From: Acidocella sp.
Lineage (GTDB): Bacteria; Pseudomonadota; Alphaproteobacteria; Acetobacterales; Acetobacteraceae
Length of the DNA: 64,000 bases
Reading direction: 5' to 3'
NCBI GenBank assembly: GCA_026224875.1
Contig: JAMFRU010000058.1
Coordinates: 1-64,000, forward strand
The notes below the pieces were generated by a model. That model was not told the DNA's origin. It saw nothing but the letters and a program-made list of their open reading frames with translations, and searched no databases. The position numbers were made by a program, and so were the translations under genes. How positions within the stretch are numbered: the first letter of the stretch is position 1; the number at the start of each line of letters is the position of its first letter. Shown one piece after another: positions 1 through 7,369 of the stretch.

Positions 1-111
1 GCCGCCCGCACCGTAGAAGACACATGGAAAGGCATTGGAAGCCTGCTCTGTGCATTCTCACCACAGGAATGCGCAAATTACCTCAAAAATTCCGGGTACG
101 CGTCAATTTGA
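1..111 (+). mobile_element. IS630-family transposase, C-terminal end (cut by window edge)
   Basis: Frame 1 is open from the first base to the TGA at 109-111 and gives 36 residues. They match the usual C-terminal tail of IS630-type transposases: a TVEDTWKGIG-like helix, then the FSPQECANYLKNSGY stretch that ends just before the stop. The N-terminal catalytic DDE part lies outside the window, so I cannot tell whether the element is intact. No clear terminal inverted repeat was identified in the bases that follow. The insertion lies about 60 bp upstream of the hsp20 promoter. Confidence 0.75.
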
Positions 112-171
112 GAATATCAGACTCTAGCCGCAGGATAGAGCCGCTAAGTGAATTTTGGCGATGCCGGCTTT

Positions 172-200
172 CTTGAACCCGGCCCGAAAATCCCCATAAT
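172..200 (+). promoter_or_regulatory. Sigma-32 (RpoH) heat-shock promoter of hsp20
   Basis: CTTGAA at 172-177 and CCCCATAAT at 192-200 are separated by 14 bases. This fits the RpoH consensus (CTTGAA, 13-15 bases, CCCCAT) at essentially every position. Transcription would start near 206, leaving a leader of about 105 bases before the hsp20 ATG at 312. Confidence 0.85.
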
Positions 201-205
201 ACTTC

Positions 206-311
206 ATGCCGGGTCGCCTCGATGAGGGGCCCAGCGCTCCGCCGGCCCGCCATTATGGGGGCCAGAGGGGTTTATCCAGTGCAAATACCTTGCTTTTGAG
301 GGGGTTTACCT
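206..311 (+). promoter_or_regulatory. ROSE-like RNA thermometer in the hsp20 5' UTR
   Basis: The leader has the layout of a ROSE element (repression of heat-shock gene expression), known from rhizobial small heat-shock genes. TTGCT at 290-294, the U(U/C)GCU hallmark, lies just before the Shine-Dalgarno GAGGGG at 299-304. ACCTT (287-291) can pair with the G-rich SD stretch that ends GGGGT, through G-C and G-U pairs, and would close a weak, meltable hairpin. GC-rich inverted segments further upstream (about 226-276) could form the supporting stems. Pairing was judged by eye, not folded. Confidence 0.65.
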
Positions 312-764
312 ATGTCTTACGATTTCGTACCATTATTCCGTACCGCCGTCGGCTTCGACCGTTTGGCCCGCCTGGCGGACAGCTTGCCGCAGGAATCCAC
401 CACCTACCCGCCGTATAACATTGAGAAAACCGGTGAGGATGCCTATCGCGTCACCCTTGCCGTGGCTGGTTTCGGTCCCGATGACATCGAGCTCACGGTG
501 AAGGAGAACGAGCTTCTCGTTACCGGCAAGCTGGCGGGTGACACGAGCGCGCCGCAAAAGGCGGAATTCCTGCATCGCGGTATCGCTGCCCGTGCCTTTA
601 CCCGCCGCTTCGCCTTGGCGGACCATATTGTGGTGGAAGGCGCGGAACTCGTGAACGGGTTTCTGCATGTGTCCGTGCGCCGCGAAGTGCCCGACAGCGC
701 CAAGCCGCGCCGTGTTGCCATTAATACGGCAACACCGGCCAAGCAGCTGCCACAGGCGGCTTAA
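312..764 (+). CDS. Small heat-shock protein, Hsp20/IbpA family
   Basis: This 150-residue protein is an ATP-independent holdase chaperone that keeps unfolding cytoplasmic proteins soluble for DnaK/ClpB. The N-terminus resembles IbpA (MSYDFVPLFRTAVGFDRL). The alpha-crystallin domain covers about residues 35-125 and includes the YRVTLAVAGF and ELLVTGK strands. It is followed by a short tail with an I/V-x-I-type anchor (VAI near 134). The length is normal for the family. The start is set by GAGGGG at 299-304. The gene forms its own transcription unit, with an RpoH promoter, a ROSE-like leader and a terminator. Confidence 0.93.
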   Translation: MSYDFVPLFRTAVGFDRLARLADSLPQESTTYPPYNIEKTGEDAYRVTLAVAGFGPDDIELTVKENELLVTGKLAGDTSAPQKAEFLHRGIAARAFTRRFALADHIVVEGAELVNGFLHVSVRREVPDSAKPRRVAINTATPAKQLPQAA

Positions 765-775
765 AGAACAGGGAA

Positions 776-797
776 GGGGGCTCCGGCCCCCTTTTTT
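776..797 (+). terminator. Rho-independent terminator of hsp20
   Basis: GGGGGC (776-781), loop TCCG, GCCCCC (786-791), followed by six T. It ends the hsp20 unit 12 bases after the stop and also lies just beyond the stop of the convergent glycosyltransferase. Confidence 0.9.
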
Positions 798-811
798 GCG
801 GCCATATTTGC

Positions 812-2269
812 TTAAGGCGCGCGCAGCATCTCCGTGCCAATAAACGTCGGGATCACCAGCAGCACTGCACCTTGATGCATCACCACCAGCACCGGCCCTG
901 GTTTGAAGGCGCGGAAATCCCCGGCAAAACGGTCATGCGTATCAGTAACGTTCCCCGGCATCGCCAGCACCAGCACAGTCTTGCCCAGCAACGATTCCGG
1001 TGGCGTGGAAAAACCGAACTCATGCGGCTCGGGCCCGAACACCGTTACGGCCAACTTCGTACCCCGCAGCGCGTAGCCGATTTTCCCAGCGTCGAACCAG
1101 CGCTGTGCGGCCACCGCATCTATCCCGGGCGGTATCTGGCCCGCCACCGAATCCCAATCCGCCGCCTGCAGCAAAGGGGATTTGCCTGGCGCGAACACCC
1201 GGTTCAGATCCGGGATAAACCCGGTGGAAATCTCCGCCGCCAGAAACAGCACGGCGGCCCCCAGCAGCAATGCGGTAACCCATGCCACTGTGTTGCGCAG
1301 CCGGCGGCCAAAGCGTGAGGCCCAGTCGCCTAGCACCGGAAACAGCATTAAATAACCAGGTGCCGCCCAATGGTAGAGAATGCGCGTGGATGACCACAGC
1401 CCGACCAATGCAAACAGCACCACCGGCACAATGGCGGCCCAGGAGAGCAGCCAGCCCCGGCGCTCGGCTGGCCCGCGCCAGAACCCGCGTAAAAACACCC
1501 ACATGCAGGGCAGCCACAGCCAGGGCAGCAAAAACAATGCCTCGCCGCCGAGAATCGTCAGGGGCATTGTGGGGCGCAGCCGGAACCCTGTGGCCCGCCC
1601 GCCCTGGTAGTGGAAGCTGGCCCAGCCATGTTTGGCATTCCACCACAGCACGGGCGTGAACAGCACCGCCGCCAGCAGCACTGCTCCCCATGGCCCGAAC
1701 CGCCGCAACTGCCGCCGCGATGCGGGGTCCAACAGAACCCCCAACCCTGCGCCGGCAAACACTAGAGCCGCATTGTATTTGGACAGCAGCGCCAGCCCGG
1801 CGAACAGCCCCACCGCCGCCCACCAGCGCGGCGCGGGCACGCCCGATGGCAGCCCCAAAGCACACACCAGCGCGTATAAAAACGCCAGCAGTGCCGCATC
1901 CAGCGGCCCATCCGGCAGTACCCAGACCCCCGCCGCCAGGGAAAATACCGGCGAGAGCGAATACGCCACCACCGCCCAGAATGCCGCCCGCTCATCGTAC
2001 AACCGCCGGGTAATCGCCCACAGCAACCAGGAAGATACCGCCGACAGCACCACAAACGGTAGCCGCACCACGATTGGCGCCGCACTCCCGGTTACCGCGC
2101 GCGCAAAAAGCTCCAGCCACCAGCTGGCCAAGGGGTGATCGAAATAAGAGGCGGCAAACTGGTGGGACGCGGCCACCATGTAGCTCTCATCGATGCCCAG
2201 CCCCGTGTACCCGGCCAGAACCAGCCGGAACGCCCCCGCCACCACAATAACCGCAATTGCCGCCTTCAT
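812..2269 (-). CDS. GT39-type (ArnT/PMT-like) membrane glycosyltransferase
   Basis: This 485-residue multi-pass membrane protein of the PMT_2/ArnT superfamily would transfer a sugar from a polyprenyl-phosphate donor in the periplasm. Near the N-terminus, after the first membrane helix, it has the family's acidic motif (GLGIDESYM) and the following FDHPLASWW loop. About eleven hydrophobic helices follow and a soluble C-terminal domain takes the last ~110 residues. It is the last gene of a minus-strand run with the DUF1223 and molybdopterin genes (48 bp gap). The acceptor (lipid A, a glycan or a protein) cannot be read from sequence. Confidence 0.8.
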   Translation of the reverse strand: MKAAIAVIVVAGAFRLVLAGYTGLGIDESYMVAASHQFAASYFDHPLASWWLELFARAVTGSAAPIVVRLPFVVLSAVSSWLLWAITRRLYDERAAFWAVVAYSLSPVFSLAAGVWVLPDGPLDAALLAFLYALVCALGLPSGVPAPRWWAAVGLFAGLALLSKYNAALVFAGAGLGVLLDPASRRQLRRFGPWGAVLLAAVLFTPVLWWNAKHGWASFHYQGGRATGFRLRPTMPLTILGGEALFLLPWLWLPCMWVFLRGFWRGPAERRGWLLSWAAIVPVVLFALVGLWSSTRILYHWAAPGYLMLFPVLGDWASRFGRRLRNTVAWVTALLLGAAVLFLAAEISTGFIPDLNRVFAPGKSPLLQAADWDSVAGQIPPGIDAVAAQRWFDAGKIGYALRGTKLAVTVFGPEPHEFGFSTPPESLLGKTVLVLAMPGNVTDTHDRFAGDFRAFKPGPVLVVMHQGAVLLVIPTFIGTEMLRAP

Positions 2270-2317
2270 GGCGCGTGCATGGCGTGCGGCAAGGGGCTTG
2301 GCAAGCCGCTTGGTAAG

Positions 2318-3034
2318 CTACAGGCTGGCCAGCCCCAGCACCGAACCATCCTTGGCCTGCAGCACCACCGCAATATGCTGCCCCGCCGGGCGCGGCAATT
2401 TGAATTGCTCGTCCAGCCCGTTCCACGGCCCCAGCGAGGTCAGGCTGCGCACCACGTTGATCTCGGTGATGGTCGCCCCTGCATTCTCCCCGGCATTTAC
2501 CGCGGTGGCATGGCGTGCATCATAGCCGAACAGGATGATCTGTCCTGCCCCCTGGCCGGCACTCACCTCCAACACCAGCATTGGCCCGCCGGAAATAGTG
2601 ATCGGCACATTGCCCGCGGGCTCGGCCCGCGCCGCCGCGATAGCCGCGCTCAGCTTGCGCCTGCTGTTGCCGGTCATCTGCCTGGTGCCGTCCACCACGG
2701 CCTCGGGCGTATAAACATTTTGGCTGCCGGCCAGCCCGGCGTACCAGAACTGCCGCACTGTGGTCTCATCCATCGAATCCGTATCGTGCCAGCCGAGGTT
2801 GTTCCAATAGGTGACATTCAGGCTGAGCGGTAGAATCCCCTTGTCGGATGTTGCCAGCGCCTGCAGCAGCGCATCGGCCGGCGGGCAGGTGGAGCAGGAT
2901 TGCGACACGAACATTTCCACCAGCACCGGCCGGGGCAAAGCGGGTTTTACCGGCGCTTTGCTGGGCGTTACCTGCGCGGTTTGCGCGTACGCGGCGGGTG
3001 CGGCCAGCAGCAGCAAAGCAAGCCAAAACCTCAC
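2318..3034 (-). CDS. DUF1223 secreted thioredoxin-fold protein
   Basis: A 238-residue exported protein of the DUF1223 family. It begins with a cleavable signal peptide (about residues 1-17, ending AYA), then a thioredoxin-like core with the dithiol CSTC at Cys47/Cys50 inside LVEMFVSQSCSTCPPAD. The family's function is not established. The CxxC suggests a periplasmic redox role, which is an inference. The start overlaps the stop of the upstream molybdopterin gene by 4 bp, so the two are almost certainly co-translated and the redox genes may work together. Confidence 0.85.
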   Translation of the reverse strand: MRFWLALLLLAAPAAYAQTAQVTPSKAPVKPALPRPVLVEMFVSQSCSTCPPADALLQALATSDKGILPLSLNVTYWNNLGWHDTDSMDETTVRQFWYAGLAGSQNVYTPEAVVDGTRQMTGNSRRKLSAAIAAARAEPAGNVPITISGGPMLVLEVSAGQGAGQIILFGYDARHATAVNAGENAGATITEINVVRSLTSLGPWNGLDEQFKLPRPAGQHIAVVLQAKDGSVLGLASL

Positions 3035-3738
3035 GAGCCGGAAAACCAGTTATACCCCTGATCCTCCCAATACCCGCCCGGATACACATTCGTTACCGCC
3101 AGCTGCGTCAATGATTTCGGGTTCTTGAATCCCAGTTTGGTCGGAATGCGCAGCCGTACCGGCGCGCCGAATGCCGGCGTGAGCGGCTGCCCCAAAAACT
3201 GCAACGCCAGCAAAGTCTGCGGGTGCAGCGCCGATTCCATGTCGATCGACGAGTAATACCCATCCGCGCATTGGAACGACACATAGCGGCACCGTGTATC
3301 CGCCCCCACGCGGCGCAAAAACTGCCCCAAAGGCACGCCTGCCCATTGCCCGATCACCCGCCAGCCCTCCACGCAGATAAGCCTGGTGATCTGCCCCTCC
3401 TGCGGCAGGGCCTGCAATTGCGACAGGCTCCAGGGGGTTTTGTCGGTAATCTGCCCGCCGAGTGCCAGCCGGTAGCTGCTCTGGTCCACCACCGGCGCCT
3501 GCGAGATATCGTAAAACGCGTTGAAGCGCGGCGGCATGGTAATCTGGCTGGCTTTGAATGTGGGGGCCAGCGTGTGCGGGCTGAACAGCGCCGCCTGCAC
3601 CCGGTCATTCCAGCTCGACATCGCATGCAGGAATTTGTCGGCGAGGTCGGGGTGGTTTGGGTCGTCGTAATTGCACCCTTCAAGCCCGGTGCTCACCCCC
3701 AAAGCCATGGCGCGCAAAAGGATATCGCGGCGATTCAT
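3031..3738 (-). CDS. Molybdopterin-dependent oxidoreductase (YedY/MsrP-related)
   Basis: A 235-residue protein with a sulfite-oxidase-type Mo-pterin domain. The likely Mo-binding cysteine is Cys122 (LICVEGWR), followed by the GADTRCRYVSFQCADGYY and APVRLRIPTKLGFK segments typical of the family. The N-terminus has an Arg-Arg start (MNRRDILLRAMALG) and then LEGC at Cys22, so it may be a Tat substrate anchored as a lipoprotein. It is shorter than MsrP (about 330). It overlaps the upstream cytochrome b gene by 4 bp, matching the MsrP-MsrQ type of pairing. The substrate is unknown. Confidence 0.82.
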   Translation of the reverse strand: MNRRDILLRAMALGVSTGLEGCNYDDPNHPDLADKFLHAMSSWNDRVQAALFSPHTLAPTFKASQITMPPRFNAFYDISQAPVVDQSSYRLALGGQITDKTPWSLSQLQALPQEGQITRLICVEGWRVIGQWAGVPLGQFLRRVGADTRCRYVSFQCADGYYSSIDMESALHPQTLLALQFLGQPLTPAFGAPVRLRIPTKLGFKNPKSLTQLAVTNVYPGGYWEDQGYNWFSGS

Positions 3739-4334
3739 AACTTGCCCCCCGTTACCATCGGCGGGAGCACTTTAGGCACCATCGCCACCAAAACCACGTG
3801 GATAACCAGAAACAAGGCGATCGCCCCCATGGCGAAGAAATGCACATAGCGCGCCGCGAAATACCCGCCGAATAGATTGCACAGCGGCCAAAGCTGCACC
3901 GGCTTCCAGATGGCCAACCCGGACAGCACGATCACCACCCCGGCCAACAGCACGCCCGTATAAAGCAGTTTTTGCACCGCATTATAAACGCCCTTCTCAT
4001 GCTTCAGCCGGAAGCCGAGTGCCGCCCGAATGTCCCGCCAGATGGTTTTGGGCCCCGGCGGCAGCAGCTTGCGCCAATGCCCGCTCGCCACACTCCACAC
4101 AACATAAACAAGCCCGTTTGCCACCAGCAGCCACATCATCGCCAGATGCCAGGCGATGGCCGCCCCGAGCCACTGGCCGATGGTGATTATGCGCGGAAAA
4201 TGGAAGCCGAACAAAGGTGACGCATTATAAATCTCCCAGCCACTCCCTATCATCATCACAATCGCGGCTGCATTCAGCCAATGTGTGATTCGTAATATCA
4301 AAGGGTGGATCACATGTTTTTTCAAATCGCGCAT
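3735..4334 (-). CDS. Cytochrome b/b6-type membrane subunit
   Basis: This 199-residue integral membrane protein resembles the di-heme cytochrome b561/Ni-Fe-hydrogenase b-type subunits (COG4117). It has four hydrophobic helices, with histidines in the right places for heme binding (ITHWLNAAA near residue 17, WHLAMMW near 62, and RYVHFFAMG and IHVVLVAMV in the last two helices). It would feed quinone electrons to the molybdopterin enzyme encoded directly downstream with a 4-bp overlap. The gene is first in the minus-strand operon. Upstream (4335-4507) is a short intergenic region shared with a divergent small gene. Confidence 0.85.
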   Translation of the reverse strand: MRDLKKHVIHPLILRITHWLNAAAIVMMIGSGWEIYNASPLFGFHFPRIITIGQWLGAAIAWHLAMMWLLVANGLVYVVWSVASGHWRKLLPPGPKTIWRDIRAALGFRLKHEKGVYNAVQKLLYTGVLLAGVVIVLSGLAIWKPVQLWPLCNLFGGYFAARYVHFFAMGAIALFLVIHVVLVAMVPKVLPPMVTGGKL

Positions 4335-4507
4335 GGAGAATCCTCAGCGGTTTCGAACTTCTGCAGCATTGTACCGTGTCATTTCAAGGCATCGATTTCA
4401 TGCCCAAGCGGTATTGGTACTGGGCCTGTTCCTACACCACATCAAGACAGCGGGGGGATAAGCCCCCAACCAACCAGACCAACCTATCAGATGAGGAATT
4501 ATAATCC

Positions 4508-4783
4508 ATGTCACGTATTTTCACCACCGCCGCCTGCCTGCTTACCCTTTGCGGCCCGGCCGCCTTCGCCCAGACCAGCATGAGCAACACCAACTCCAGC
4601 ACGCCGGGCACGACCGCCGGCCGTCCGTCGGAGACGTCACCCACGGCCAAGGCCCCGAACGGCGACGCGCAACAGACGGGTATGGTCTCGCCAAGCACCA
4701 GCAAGCAGAACCCGCCCAATGGCGTGAGCCCCAATACCTCGTCCAACACCAACAGCATGTCGCCGTCCGGCAGCACCCCTTAA
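4508..4783 (+). CDS. Small secreted Ser/Thr/Asn/Pro-rich protein, unknown
   Basis: A 91-residue protein with a clear signal peptide (MSRIFTTAACLLTLCGPAAFAQ). The mature part is low-complexity and rich in Ser, Asn, Thr, Pro and Gly, with repeated Asn-Thr/Ser-Asn motifs and no cysteine. I know no function for it. Similar disordered periplasmic peptides are common in Acetobacteraceae. GAGGA lies about 10 bases before the ATG. A GGGGG/CCCCC hairpin precedes it in the leader (about 4450-4467). It stands alone between divergent and convergent neighbours. Confidence 0.65.
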   Translation: MSRIFTTAACLLTLCGPAAFAQTSMSNTNSSTPGTTAGRPSETSPTAKAPNGDAQQTGMVSPSTSKQNPPNGVSPNTSSNTNSMSPSGSTP

Positions 4784-4807
4784 GCACCATAAGCATTGAT
4801 CCCGGGC

Positions 4808-4833
4808 GCTTGCGGTGGGACAACACCGCAAGC
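4808..4833. repeat. Perfect 10-bp hairpin
   Basis: GCTTGCGGTG (4808-4817), six-base loop, CACCGCAAGC (4824-4833). It lies between the convergent small secreted gene and the COG4280 gene. No T-run follows on the plus strand, so termination by this stem alone is uncertain. Confidence 0.6.
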
Positions 4834-4958
4834 CGCGAGGGGAGGGGGAGCCCGGACTCGCTCGGCGTATGGAGCTCACCGTCCTCGCTGGCCGCCCGAT
4901 CACCCCGTAGCCGCTAATTTCGTAAAACGCGGCCGCGCCCAGGTTTTTGCTTAAATTC

Positions 4959-5696
4959 TCAGGCTTGCGATGATGCAGCGCGCATCCGCCGCGTCGTTCC
5001 CATCGCACAGGCAAATACCAGCACGATCAATACCAGCAGCGATGCATTATCGCCCGGCCAATTCAGCCCAACGCCTTCGCCCAACCAGAAAATCCCAAAC
5101 GCCACCAGCAATACGCCGGTTCCAAATTTCAGCGTGTTTTCGGGAACTTTTGCCAAAGGCCGGTGGAGCGCAACGCCGGCCAGCATCACCAGCCCGAGTG
5201 CAAAAGCCGCGCCCGCAATGGCGGACGGCAACAAAGCCGGGGCTCCGGCGCCGATGGCCAGTATGATGAACACAACCTCGATGCCTTCGAGCATTACAAT
5301 GTTGAACGCAGTGCCGATGGCCGCTTTATCCAGCCCGGGTGGCGCCGCCATTGCCCGCAGCCGATCTGTCTCGCGTACGTAATTTTGTGCCTCATCGCGC
5401 AACGCCAGCCGGCCCGCTGCCCGGTTCACCGCCTTGGCCAGCCAGCGCCAGCCAAATACCAGCAGCATAATGCCCACCAGCAGCTGCACGATACGCAATG
5501 GCACCATGGTCAGAAATGGGCCCAGCACCGCAACGATAAGTGCCAGAAGCAAAAACCCGCCAAATGCCCCGGTTAGCGCCGGACGCCAGCCGCGCACCGC
5601 GCCCACCGCCAGCACAACTGTCAAAGCTTCAACAAATTCCACGGCAGATGCGAAAAACGCCGCCAGTAGGGCAGGGAGGTGCGCCAGCAACATCAT
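4959..5696 (-). CDS. COG4280 multi-pass membrane protein
   Basis: A 245-residue membrane protein of the COG4280 type with about seven hydrophobic helices. Two similar helices carry acidic motifs: SAVEFVEALTVVLAVG at residues 17-32 and a MLEGIEVVFIILAIG stretch near 135. This is an internal duplication with E-x-x-E/E-G-x-E patterns, reminiscent of metal or cation permeases such as FTR1 and UPF0016. That resemblance is only suggestive. A charged cytoplasmic loop (about 95-120) separates the halves. It precedes prfB on the same strand in gene order but is transcribed downstream of it. Confidence 0.7.
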   Translation of the reverse strand: MMLLAHLPALLAAFFASAVEFVEALTVVLAVGAVRGWRPALTGAFGGFLLLALIVAVLGPFLTMVPLRIVQLLVGIMLLVFGWRWLAKAVNRAAGRLALRDEAQNYVRETDRLRAMAAPPGLDKAAIGTAFNIVMLEGIEVVFIILAIGAGAPALLPSAIAGAAFALGLVMLAGVALHRPLAKVPENTLKFGTGVLLVAFGIFWLGEGVGLNWPGDNASLLVLIVLVFACAMGTTRRMRAASSQA

Positions 5697-5725
5697 TCCG
5701 ACACACTCCTAAAAGGGCTTAAACT

Positions 5726-5770
5726 ACTCAGCCACCGCTTTACTCAGCCACCGCTTTATTCAGCCATCGC
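5726..5770. repeat. 16-bp tandem repeat at the 3' end of prfB
   Basis: ACTCAGCCACCGCTTT occurs twice in direct tandem (5726-5741, 5742-5757), followed by a partial third copy (ATTCAGCCATCGC). On the minus strand each copy contains a codon run for Ala-Val/Met-Ala-Glu and a stop. The present prfB terminus (AMAE-stop) is the copy that is read. Confidence 0.7.
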
Positions 5771-6887
5771 CGAGGCTTCGGAGCGCGTCGCCCCCACCCG
5801 TGCGGCAAGGGACGCCGCCATGAACGGGTCCAGCCCGCCATCCAGCACCGCGGCCGGATTGCCGGTCTCGTACCCGGTCCGCAAATCCTTCACCAGCTGA
5901 TACGGTGCCAGAACGTAAGAGCGTATCTGATGCCCCCAGCCGATATCGGTTTTCGCCGCCTCGATGCTGGCTGATGCCGCCTCGCGCTTCTGCAGCTCCG
6001 CCTCGTACATGCGGGCCTTCAGCATGGTCATGGCCGTGGCGCGGTTGCGGTGCTGCGAGCGGTCCGTCTGGCAGGCCACGATAATGTTGGTAGGTATATG
6101 GGTGATGCGAATTGCCGACTCGGTCTTGTTCACGTGCTGGCCGCCCGCACCCGAGGCGCGGAACGTATCCACCCGCAAATCCGCCGGGTTAATCTCGATC
6201 TCGATCGTGTCATCCACCACCGGATACACCCATACGGAAGCAAAACTCGTATGCCGGCGCGCGGCCGAATCAAACGGCGAAATCCGCACCAGCCGATGCA
6301 CCCCGGATTCGGTTTTCAGCCAGCCATAGGCGTTGGCACCGGTAATCTGCAATGTAACGGATTTAAGGCCGGCCTGCTCGCCCTCGGATTCGTCGAGCAC
6401 CTCAACCTTAAAACCCTTGGTCTCGGCCCAGCGCGCATACATGCGGTAGATGATCGCGGCCCAATCCTGCGCCTCGGTCCCACCTGAGCCCGCGTTTATT
6501 TCCACGAACGCATCGCGCCCATCGGCCTCGCCGGAGAGCAGCGACTCGATTTCTTTCTGCTTCACGCCCACGGCCAGCCGCTCCAGGGTTTTCACCCCAT
6601 CGGCGATCATCCCGGCATCGCTTTCGGCCTCGGCCATTTCGATCAGCTCAAGCGTATCCTTGGCCTCGGCTTCAATGGCGCGCACGCCATCCACCATCGA
6701 GGCGATGCGGTTGCGCTCACGCATCAGCGTCTGCGCCGCCTCGGCGTCGTTCCAAAGGCTAGGGTCCTCGGCGCGGTGGTTCAGCTCTTCGAGCTTGATA
6801 ACGGCGGCATCCCAGTCAAAGATGCCTCCTCAGCAAGGCGACCGAACGGCCGATTTGCTCATTTAATTGGTCTGATTCTGCGGACAT
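5756..6887 (-). CDS. prfB: Peptide chain release factor 2 (programmed +1 frameshift)
   Basis: RF2 terminates translation at UGA and UAA. The minus strand starts with ATG at 6887 and reads 23 codons to CTT then TGA at 6818-6816. A +1 slip at CTTTGA continues as GAC TGG GAT GCC and stays open to the stop at 5756, giving about 376 residues (E. coli RF2 has 365). The tripeptide SPF (ISPFDSAARR) that reads UGA and the catalytic GGQ (GAGGQHVNKTES) are both present. A start at 6724 would miss about 55 residues of domain 1, so the shifted reading is preferred. The gene autoregulates through the frameshift. Confidence 0.95.
6815..6830 (-). promoter_or_regulatory. prfB programmed +1 frameshift signal
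   Basis: Read on the minus strand, AGGAGG (6830-6825), three bases, then CTTTGAC (6821-6815). This is the standard RF2 arrangement: an internal SD-like element three bases before the CUU slippery codon and a UGA C poor-context stop. Low RF2 leaves UGA unread and favours the slip. Confidence 0.95.
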
Positions 6888-6928
6888 TGGGGCGATATAG
6901 TCTCTCGCGGCCCGGATTCATAGTGGAT

Positions 6929-7165
6929 TCAGCCCGCCATCGCCGCGCCAATGTTCTGCGGCCGCTCATCATCCCAAACTTCGAGCGAGCCCAGCAGCAT
7001 CTCCAGCGTGAGCGCCAGATCCGTGCCCTGGTAGCGAAAATCCCCGGTATAAATCGCCTGGCCAGGTCGCAGCCGTACGACCCTGCCATCCAGTGTCAGC
7101 CGCGCCGCGCGTTTGCACACCCAGCCGGCATCTGCGCCTTTGCGGAAGAAATCTAGCAGATCCAT
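6929..7165 (-). CDS. Small conserved-looking protein of unknown function
   Basis: A 78-residue protein beginning MDLLDFFRKGADAG. I chose the ATG at 7165 because GGAGG lies six bases upstream. A longer reading to 7225 has no such site. The composition is that of a small soluble beta-rich protein (RLTLDGRVVRLRPGQAIYTGDFRYQG) with no transmembrane segment and no motif I recognise. It lies just upstream of prfB on the same strand (41 bp to the prfB ATG), so the two may be co-transcribed. Confidence 0.6.
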   Translation of the reverse strand: MDLLDFFRKGADAGWVCKRAARLTLDGRVVRLRPGQAIYTGDFRYQGTDLALTLEMLLGSLEVWDDERPQNIGAAMAG

Positions 7166-7219
7166 GTGCCCTCCGTGCTGGCCACCAGAATTCGCGGCCA
7201 GTCCTGAGTTAAGTCGTAT

Positions 7220-7235
7220 TGTCACAATAGTGACA
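7220..7235. promoter_or_regulatory. Operator-like palindrome TGTCAC-N4-GTGACA
   Basis: A perfect 6-bp dyad with an AT-rich centre in the AT-rich gap between the divergent ends of the 78-residue gene and the mrcA 3' end. It sits about 55 bases upstream of the small gene's ATG, a position suitable for a repressor or activator site. The binding protein is unknown. Confidence 0.4.
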
Positions 7236-7369
7236 GTTAAGTGTAATAGAGCATACAGATCAATTAAGCATGTTTTATCTGCGCACTAGATACCAGCGTT
7301 AGGATTCAACCTCAGGTAACTATTGTAACATGCTGTAACTGCGAACCTTTGTTCCGTGCGGGGCAATTC

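Noticed and set aside
4808..4833. Terminator for the small secreted gene
   Set aside because: Perfect stem but no T-run on the plus strand; kept only as a hairpin.
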